A stretch of 27,991 nt of DNA. It comes from RPQK01 sp041946865 (GTDB taxonomy: Bacteria; Acidobacteriota; UBA6911; RPQK01). Below, piece by piece: positions 19,246-25,053 of the stretch (position 1 is its first letter; each line of letters opens with the position of its first letter). The stretch is taken from the NCBI GenBank assembly GCA_041946865.1, contig JBHGBF010000075.1:1-27991 (forward strand), given 5' to 3'. A program made the translations under genes and the position numbers. The notes under the pieces are model-generated. The model saw nothing but the letters and a program-made list of their open reading frames with translations, did not search any database and had not been told where the DNA came from.

Positions 19246-20121
19246 CTACCCTTCGTCGCGGTAAAAGAGCAGCGGGTTCATCGGCTGGCCGTTCAGCCGA
19301 ACCTCGTAGTGCAGGTGCGGCCCGGTGGCCCGTCCGGTAGAACCGACAAAACCGATGATATCGCCCTTTTTCACTCGCTGGCCGACTTTGACGGCGACCT
19401 GACTGAGGTGGCCATAGCGGGTTGACAACCCGAATTTGTGCTGAATCACCACCAGTCTGCCGTAACCCACCTCGCGCTGGGCGAAAATCGCCAGCCCGTC
19501 CGCCGTAGCGACCACCTTATTGCCGGCAGGAGCGGAAATATCGATGCCCGAGTGGAAATCCCTCACGCCCGTAAACGGATCGAGCCTGTAGCCGTACGAG
19601 GCTGAGGGATAGCCATGGACAGGTGGAATCGCCGGGGTCGCAGCCAGCAGGATACTGCGGCTGGTGTAAAAATCCTGAAGCCGCCGCAAATCGTTCTCCA
19701 GACTCCTGCTCTTGACCCCCATCTGGCGAAGCTGCGCCGTCAGGCCTCGAGTCGTGAGACTGCCCAGGCTGGTATTTGACGGTCCCCCAAGACCACCCAT
19801 TCCTTCCCGGTTAAGACCGGAGAGGATCGTGACTTTCTTGGAGATCACCTCCAAGGACGAGAGCTGGTCAGCCAGGTTGCTTGCGGCCAGGCGGAAGGTC
19901 TGATTTTCCTTGCGGAGTTGGTCGACCTCCAGTCGCAGCCGATCGTAGTCGGAGGTCTTCTTCCACATCTGATAGTAATGAAGGCTGGAGAGTATAAAAC
20001 CCGAGATGAAAACGAACAAAATGACGGATAAGGCGACGGCCAGCTTGCGGGGGAAACAATAGGCTTTGGCAGGGGTCTCCGCGAAGCGGGCCAGGATTAT
20101 GGTGAGGTCACCCTTCCTCAA
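19246..20121 (-). CDS. M23-family peptidoglycan metallopeptidase, membrane-anchored
   Basis: This 291-residue protein is a zinc endopeptidase-type cell-wall hydrolase or divisome/elongasome accessory factor. A single membrane segment (about 27-47) is followed by a coiled coil (about 58-98), a low-complexity Gly/Ser linker (about 106-125) and the LytM domain. Zinc ligands are present: H190 and D194 in FHSGIDIS, and H269/H271 in GPHLHYEV. The core motifs YGYRLDPFTG and STGRATGPHLH are canonical, so it should be catalytically competent. The start codon is TTG at 20121, supported by GGGGGGTGA just upstream; no ATG or GTG precedes the membrane segment in frame. A near-consensus sigma70 promoter lies 70-100 bases upstream. 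It faces the periplasm. Confidence 0.92.
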   Translation of the reverse strand: MRKGDLTIILARFAETPAKAYCFPRKLAVALSVILFVFISGFILSSLHYYQMWKKTSDYDRLRLEVDQLRKENQTFRLAASNLADQLSSLEVISKKVTILSGLNREGMGGLGGPSNTSLGSLTTRGLTAQLRQMGVKSRSLENDLRRLQDFYTSRSILLAATPAIPPVHGYPSASYGYRLDPFTGVRDFHSGIDISAPAGNKVVATADGLAIFAQREVGYGRLVVIQHKFGLSTRYGHLSQVAVKVGQRVKKGDIIGFVGSTGRATGPHLHYEVRLNGQPMNPLLFYRDEG

Positions 20122-20189
20122 TAATTCACCCCCCTTCTGGAACTGGAACTATCCTGACAGTCTCGACTTACAGCGCAAAAGCCGCCGTT

Positions 20190-20218
20190 AGTATAGGTAG
20201 GCCCCAAGAGAGTGTCAA
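20190..20218 (-). promoter_or_regulatory. Near-consensus sigma70 promoter for the M23 peptidase gene
   Basis: On the minus strand TTGACA (20213-20218) and TATACT (20190-20195) are separated by exactly 17 bases. The predicted start of transcription is near 20183, giving a leader of about 60 bases before the TTG start codon at 20121. Confidence 0.75.
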
Positions 20219-20366
20219 GCGATTTAGATCACAGTCAGTAACCGCTCAGTTTTCTGCGAGCGAAGCGGCAGGCGCTTTTGGAGTTCATCATGCCCCACCT
20301 GATTTTCACCAAAATCGCCTCCTGGCGGGCTCCGCTTACGTAAAGACAATAGCTGGGTTTGAAAAG

Positions 20367-20723
20367 TGGTGGAGGCGGTGGGAATCGAACCCACGTCCGA
20401 AAGTCTTCGCCAGCCGGTTCTACATGCTTAGCCGGTTTCGTTGGTTACTTCCGCCGGGCATTTGAAACCAGCAAACTAACCCGTCGAAAGCCCTCCACAA
20501 CGATTCCCGGTGCTCCCGTGAAGGAAGGAGGAGCACCGCATATCCCGCATGAACGACGCCTTGACTGCCCTGCGGGCGAGACCGGTCAAGACGGCTACGT
20601 GAAATTACGCAGCGAGTGCTAACTGTTCGTCGGCAGTTATAGTTTTGCCACTGTTTTACGAGGGTGAGGCACCTCGGCATGCACCAACTGACTCAACTAC
20701 TCCCGTCGAAGCCTGTCGCCCCC
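20367..20723 (-). ncRNA. ssrA: Transfer-messenger RNA (tmRNA)
   Basis: This 357-base one-piece tmRNA rescues stalled ribosomes and tags their nascent proteins. The tRNA-like domain is clear: 5' GGGGGCG pairs with 3' CGCCTCC, followed by A-CCA, and the T-arm reads GTGGG-TTCGATT-CCCAC. The conserved 5' block GACAGGCTTCGACGGG and the TGCATGCCGAGG region match the family. The tag frame, read as GCC GAC GAA CAG and on to GCG TAA, gives ADEQLALAA if GCC is the resume codon; one step upstream the frame continues with GKTIT. CCA is encoded. A TATAAT box lies 12 bases before the mature 5' end. Confidence 0.97.
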
Positions 20724-20735
20724 TTTCTTATCCCT

Positions 20736-20741
20736 ATTATA
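20736..20741 (-). promoter_or_regulatory. -10 box of the ssrA promoter
   Basis: A perfect TATAAT on the minus strand ends 12 bases upstream of the mature tmRNA 5' end, so the primary transcript would start a few bases before it and be trimmed by RNase P. I could not identify a good -35 hexamer at 16-18 bases. Confidence 0.55.
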
Positions 20742-20976
20742 GATGAAATCGAGTTGTATTTAGTTGCAGGAAAAGCCGGCCGCCAACGAAACGCGATTGA
20801 CCGCTGGCCGATTTCTAGAAGGAAACCTGCCGCGATGTGCTTCTCTCGCACGACAAAGCAAAGGGGTCCGGAGCGTAGGAGAATTCGGTGAAGACATGTA
20901 GGAAAAACTCGTTCCTTTTTGTCGAATAAAGGACTACAATCCCGCGTGCCGAATCTCTGATTCGAGGGGGCCACTC

Positions 20977-21654
20977 ATGGGGGGAGACGCGCGCACGCTG
21001 CAGATCGAGGAAAGCAGTCCGAAACGGCGCCATTGGACTCTCTTTATCTATCCCGATTATTTGCGGTTCGTGGCCGACGAAGGCAGCGGATCTTTCGATG
21101 TGGACTTCTCCGAAGCAGCTGAAGAATTAGTTTTGCACACTCCCCTGCTCGGCAGGCCGGTCCTTATCGTTCGCCAGGAGCGCAAGGTCTGTTTTCGCCT
21201 GGATCGACACGATTTTACCGACGTGAAAGCCTGGCTGGGTCCGCCGACAATTCGCACCATGAAAGCGACGCTCAAGCAGCAGCTGGCCTGGGGGATTGGC
21301 GTCGGACTCTTTCTGCTGCTCAGTTCCCTTCCCAAACCGGCTGATCCTGAGGCCAATCTGCAGGCGCTTCCCTTCGACCCGGTCTCGGGGGCACTCGGTC
21401 TCAGCCTGATCTTGTTGCGACTGCTCGGCTGGCTTCATCCTTGCCGCGAGCTTTTTCTTGCCGATGCCGCCTGGTTCCTGCTGCTCGGGGGCAAGGTCGG
21501 GTACGACGTCCTTTCCGGTTCCAGCTCGATCTGGCTGGCAGTCACCGTGATCTGCGTTGTCAGCGCCATAAGAGGGCTGGAAAGGTACCAGCAGTTCAGC
21601 CACCTGGCCGGCGACGAGCCCCAGGCCCCGGAAAGAGTCGATTCAACGACCTGA
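20977..21654 (+). CDS. Uncharacterised membrane protein with N-terminal soluble beta-rich domain
   Basis: I do not recognise this 225-residue protein. Residues 1-95 look like a small beta-rich cytoplasmic domain, with alternating hydrophobic strands such as WTLFIYPDYLRFVADE and PVLIVRQERKVCFRLDRHDF. The pattern resembles a PH-like or bPH fold, but this is only impression. Four hydrophobic segments follow (about 102-118, 138-153, 160-178, 184-198), and the C-terminus is polar. GAGGGGG precedes the ATG by six bases. It is a single-gene plus-strand unit that converges on the methyltransferase gene with three bases between stops. No catalytic motif or binding signature is visible. Confidence 0.7.
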   Translation: MGGDARTLQIEESSPKRRHWTLFIYPDYLRFVADEGSGSFDVDFSEAAEELVLHTPLLGRPVLIVRQERKVCFRLDRHDFTDVKAWLGPPTIRTMKATLKQQLAWGIGVGLFLLLSSLPKPADPEANLQALPFDPVSGALGLSLILLRLLGWLHPCRELFLADAAWFLLLGGKVGYDVLSGSSSIWLAVTVICVVSAIRGLERYQQFSHLAGDEPQAPERVDSTT

Positions 21655-21657
21655 AGC

Positions 21658-22380
21658 CTACTTCTGAGCCAGGCAGCGGTAGCCGAGAGTAAACTCCCGA
21701 TTCCCATCGAGACTGTCCAGGTAATAACACGTGATCGGGAAGACCACGCAGAACAGAGCCAGCATCGCCAGCTCGAGCGGAAAGAGAAGTACGCGGATTG
21801 CTCGAGGCAGCGGCGGAAAAAGCACTTTTGGAGCGTAGGTGAGGCGGTGTCCCAGATAGTGAAAATACCCGCCCAGCGGTTCTATTTCTATGTGCTTGAA
21901 GCCGGCTTGCGCGAGCAAGCGCTTGAGCGCGTACCTGGTGAAGCGGTAGAAGTCGTGTGGCTGCTGGTGTTCGGCCCAGCCCTGCGGCGCCGTGAGATAA
22001 AGCCTGCCACCACGCCTGAGCACGCGGTAAAGCTCCCCCAGCACGGCCGCCGGGTCCGGCACGTGCTCGAGCACCTGAATATTCAATGCCGTATCGACCG
22101 TGTCTTCACGCAGCGGAAGGGCGGCGAGATCAGCAATCACCCGGATCCGCGAGTAGTCCCAGAGAGCATCGCCGATACACGAGTCCAGGGACACGTAGAA
22201 GTGCTCTGAAAAGTAACCGGCAAACCGGGCCTCTCCTGCCCCCGCATCCAGAACCCTCTTCCTCGGCTGACCGGCCGCTGCCGTTTTGACGAAGTCTTCG
22301 ATGGCGTAATCGAGCGGGTTGATTCGCCGCTTCAGGAATTCGGGGAGCCGCTGGTAGACCCGGAGATAGAAGCTGCTCAT
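21658..22380 (-). CDS. Class I SAM-dependent methyltransferase
   Basis: This 240-residue Methyltransf_11-type enzyme has motif I VLDAGAGEARF (43-53), an acidic ribose-binding strand (YVSLDSCIG), a segment LPLREDTVDTALNIQVLEHV (about 88-107) and the post-motif LYRVLRRGGRLYLTAPQ. The region YRFTRYALKRLLAQAGF is typical of enzymes acting on sugar- or lipid-linked substrates and natural-product glycans. A hydrophobic C-terminal stretch (about 196-222) suggests membrane association. It follows the GT2 gene on the same strand after a 106-base gap that holds a small palindrome, so the two may act on one glycan or lipid carrier. The substrate cannot be told. Confidence 0.85.
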   Translation of the reverse strand: MSSFYLRVYQRLPEFLKRRINPLDYAIEDFVKTAAAGQPRKRVLDAGAGEARFAGYFSEHFYVSLDSCIGDALWDYSRIRVIADLAALPLREDTVDTALNIQVLEHVPDPAAVLGELYRVLRRGGRLYLTAPQGWAEHQQPHDFYRFTRYALKRLLAQAGFKHIEIEPLGGYFHYLGHRLTYAPKVLFPPLPRAIRVLLFPLELAMLALFCVVFPITCYYLDSLDGNREFTLGYRCLAQK

Positions 22381-22442
22381 CGCACTAGCATGATAACACC
22401 GCTAAAACCAGAGCGTTTCAGGGGAGCGGGGGGAATGCCTGG

Positions 22443-22460
22443 CAGAGCCGTCCGGCTCTG
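22443..22460. repeat. 8-bp palindrome CAGAGCCG-TC-CGGCTCTG
   Basis: A perfect hairpin stem sits between the GT2 and methyltransferase genes. No T-run follows on the minus strand, so it is a weak terminator candidate. Its arms equal the outer tips (CAGAGCCG and CGGCTCTG) of the large inverted repeat at 14221-14344, so it may be a collapsed remnant of the same element. Confidence 0.4.
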
Positions 22461-22486
22461 TGAGGTTTCCAATATTGAGGGCAGCG

Positions 22487-23248
22487 TCAGTCGGTTAGCT
22501 TTCGCCCAGCCGGATCAAAGATCGGGAATTTCGCCACACCCAGGCGCTGCAGACGATATTGTGTCGCCGTCTTCATCACGCCCAGGCCGTACCGGACACT
22601 GCGCCTGAAGTTGATGCTCGAGGCATCGGTGAAATATTTGGTGGGACAGCTGATCTCGCCGATCCGGAAACCGAAATACAGGGCCTGTACCAGAATCTGG
22701 TTGTCGAACACAAAATCGTCGGAATTCTCGAGTAGCGGAAGTGTCAGCAGGACTTCCCGGGTAAACGCACGATAACCGGTGTGATACTCCGACAGCTTCG
22801 CGAGTGTCATGAAGTTCTCGAAAACGGTCAGAAAGCGGTTCGACACGTATTTGTAAAAAGGCATTCCGCCGCGCAAGGCCGTGCCGCCCAAGATGCGAGA
22901 ACCGAGGACAACCTGGTACTCGCCGCTGATGATCATCGCCGCCATGGCAGGCAGCAGTCGGGGCGTGTACTGGTAATCGGGATGGAGCATGATGAACACA
23001 TCAGCTCCCAGCTTGAGAGCTTCCCGGTAGCAGGTTTTCTGATTCCCTCCATACCCTTTGTTCCGATCATGGACGATAGTCCGTAATCCCAGCCTGCGAG
23101 CCACCGCCACCGTGTCATCCCGGCTGGCGTCATCCACGAGCAGGATTTCGTCGACGAGGTCCTTCGGGATCTCGTTACAGGTCCTCTCCAGCGTCGCCGC
23201 CGCGTTGTAGGCTGGCAAAACCACGGCTATCTTCTTGCCTTGCAGCAT
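22487..23248 (-). CDS. Family 2 glycosyltransferase (polyprenyl-phosphate sugar synthase-like)
   Basis: This 253-residue GT-A enzyme of family 2 resembles dolichyl/polyprenyl-phosphate mannose or glucose synthases. The N-terminal strand IAVVLPAYNAAATL (7-20) and ILLVDDASRDDT (35-46) bind the nucleotide-sugar. NKGYGGNQ (63-70) is the usual helix start, and HPDYQY (89-94) holds the metal-binding acidic position. SRILGGTALRGGMPFYK and the later YHTGYRAFTREVL fit the acceptor side. No C-terminal membrane helices are present, so it is peripheral. It probably makes a lipid-linked sugar that a GT39-type enzyme could use; the GT39-like gene in this window is 20 kb away, so this is only suggestive. 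No good ribosome site precedes the ATG, which lies divergent from coaE. Confidence 0.85.
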   Translation of the reverse strand: MLQGKKIAVVLPAYNAAATLERTCNEIPKDLVDEILLVDDASRDDTVAVARRLGLRTIVHDRNKGYGGNQKTCYREALKLGADVFIMLHPDYQYTPRLLPAMAAMIISGEYQVVLGSRILGGTALRGGMPFYKYVSNRFLTVFENFMTLAKLSEYHTGYRAFTREVLLTLPLLENSDDFVFDNQILVQALYFGFRIGEISCPTKYFTDASSINFRRSVRYGLGVMKTATQYRLQRLGVAKFPIFDPAGRKLTD

Positions 23249-23353
23249 GGAGGGCTAATATATCACCGACCGCTTCGCTTGCCACCCAATCCGCTTGAAT
23301 GAATGGCCGGAGGCATTTGGTGGGTCCTCTTATTTTCCGGTAACATGCTCAGT

Positions 23354-23998
23354 ATGTTGATGGTGGGGCTGACTGGCGGGATTGCCTGCGGCAAGAGCTA
23401 CACACTGAAGGAGCTCCAGCGCCACGGATCTTACACCATTGATGCCGATCAGATCGTGCATCAGCTGCTGATGCCGGGGCATGCAGGATATCAGAAGGTC
23501 GTGGAAACATTCGGGAAGGAGTTTCTCAACGCCGATGCGCAACTCGATCGTCGCCGCCTGGGAGAATTGGTCTTCTCCGATGTTGGCGCCCGCCAGAAGC
23601 TGAATGAGATCCTGCATCCGCTCGTTTTTGCTGAAGAGAAGCGGCAGATCGAGGAGGCCGAACTCATCAACCGGCGAACTCCGATGATTGTTGTCGACGC
23701 CGCTTTGATGGTCGAGACCGGCTCCTACCGTAACTATGACGTGATCCTCATGGTGTATGCCCGCCCCGAAGTCCAGCTGATGCGCCTGATCCTCCGCGAT
23801 CATCTGACCGAACAGGAAGCGCTCAAGCGGATTGCCAGCCAGATGCCTCTGCTCGAGAAGCTCAAATACGCTGATTATGTGATTGAAAATTCAGGCAAGC
23901 TCTCGAACACCGCCGAACAAGTGTCCTATACCTTCAAGGACCTGTTGTTCCGATACGAGGAGAATGACTTCCAGGGAAGCGGGAAGCTCAGGAAGTAG
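23354..23998 (+). CDS. coaE: Dephospho-CoA kinase
   Basis: This P-loop kinase phosphorylates the 3'-hydroxyl of dephospho-CoA, the last step of CoA synthesis, in the cytoplasm. With a start at 23354 it has 214 residues, the usual length. The P-loop is GGIACGKS (8-15), the acceptor-site motif IDADQIVHQL follows, and the CoA-binding core HPLVFAEE and VVDAALMVETG are present, as is RIASQMPLLEKLKYADYVIENSG near the C-terminus (QMP motif). The frame stays open to an ATG at 23303, and ATGs at 23345 and 23360 are also possible; MLMVGLTGG fits the family N-terminus best, but no strong ribosome site marks any of them. It is divergent from GT2 and converges on the deoxyhypusine-synthase-like gene. Confidence 0.92.
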   Translation: MLMVGLTGGIACGKSYTLKELQRHGSYTIDADQIVHQLLMPGHAGYQKVVETFGKEFLNADAQLDRRRLGELVFSDVGARQKLNEILHPLVFAEEKRQIEEAELINRRTPMIVVDAALMVETGSYRNYDVILMVYARPEVQLMRLILRDHLTEQEALKRIASQMPLLEKLKYADYVIENSGKLSNTAEQVSYTFKDLLFRYEENDFQGSGKLRK

Positions 23999-24098
23999 CG
24001 GATGGGCCTCTCGGTCCCTGGGGCAATGCCACCCGAATTTCCCTGCATTTGAAAAGCCTCATAGAGGGCGGAACTTCGGATCGGGCGGCGGAAAACGA

Positions 24099-25052
24099 CT
24101 ATGGCTGCTCCCCTGCAAAGCGCAGCATCGCGGCCAGCAAAGGCACCATGATTTCATGATGGCCGGTCAGCGCGATTCCTGTTCCCGACTCTCCGACCGG
24201 CCTCTTGACCACGTTTTGAGTGGGGCGGTAGTGCTGGAGGAAGTCCAGATTCGCGGTCGTAAAATTCTCGAGATTCCTGCCGCTGTTTCGAACCAGCGCC
24301 ACGGCTTTCAAGAGAACCTCCGGGATGATGACGGCTGATCCCAGGTTGAGGAAGACTCCCCCCTCTCCCAGCTCTGAAATCCCTTGGGTGAAGATTCGAA
24401 AGTCGATGAGCGAGCCTTTCCCCAAGGCTTCGCCGGACGCGGCCGGATGGTTATGGATGATGTCGGTGCCGATGGCCACATGCGCGGTCACTGGAATGCC
24501 TCTGCGATAGGCCTCGAGGACGACCGAGCACTCCGGGTGAAGGGCCCGGGCATACCCGTCCAGGAAAAAGCCGACCGACTCCCCTATTCCCTTGCCCTCC
24601 CGCGCCCCGTCGCAGATCGCCCGGTTCAGCAGTTCGCCGGTCTCCCGGGCCATCCCAAAGCTCCCATCCTTGATGTCTCTCTCGACATCCTCAGAAGTGT
24701 GGCCGCTTAAAGCGATTTCGAAATCGTGGATGATGCCGGCGCCATTCGTCGCCAGAGAGGTCACAAAGCCCTGGGCCATCAGATCGATCAGGATCGGCGC
24801 CAGTCCGACTTTGATCACATGGCCACCGAAAGCCCAGATCACCGGTTTCTGGCGAACGCGTGCTTCCCGGATCCGCCGGGCCAGCAATCGAAGCTGATCC
24901 GCCGCCAGGACGTGCGGCAAAGACCTCACAAACGCCGAGTAGCTATCCTGGGCCAGGGGCGAAGCGAAGGACTCCACGTTGACTTTGCTCGGCCTGGATT
25001 CCAGAGGGTAATCTCTGATCTGATCGATTTCAAACTGCTTGTATCTGGACAT
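24099..25052 (-). CDS. Uncharacterised protein, deoxyhypusine synthase-like family (tentative)
   Basis: This 317-residue soluble protein carries several strongly patterned blocks. They are AFGGHVIKVGLAPILIDLM, LATNGAGIIHDFEIALSG with TSEDVERDIKDGSFGMA, AHVAIGTDIIHNHPAASGEA and GGVFLNLGSAVIIPEVLLKA. The GAG-x-x-HDFE stretch and the alternating Rossmann-like strands remind me of the deoxyhypusine/homospermidine synthase fold, which uses NAD and spermidine, but I cannot confirm this. The canonical eukaryotic lysine-attack segment is not evident. The ATG at 25052 begins one base after the uvrA stop, so translation is coupled; an in-frame upstream start (25133) would lie inside uvrA. No target such as eIF5A is known in bacteria, so a modification role is unlikely. 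The role may concern a small molecule or polyamine. Confidence 0.6.
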   Translation of the reverse strand: MSRYKQFEIDQIRDYPLESRPSKVNVESFASPLAQDSYSAFVRSLPHVLAADQLRLLARRIREARVRQKPVIWAFGGHVIKVGLAPILIDLMAQGFVTSLATNGAGIIHDFEIALSGHTSEDVERDIKDGSFGMARETGELLNRAICDGAREGKGIGESVGFFLDGYARALHPECSVVLEAYRRGIPVTAHVAIGTDIIHNHPAASGEALGKGSLIDFRIFTQGISELGEGGVFLNLGSAVIIPEVLLKAVALVRNSGRNLENFTTANLDFLQHYRPTQNVVKRPVGESGTGIALTGHHEIMVPLLAAMLRFAGEQP

Positions 25053-25053
25053 T

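Noticed and set aside
20301..20316. GATTTT-CACC-AAAATC palindrome downstream of ssrA
   Set aside because: An AT-rich six-base stem without a following T-run is too weak to call the ssrA terminator.
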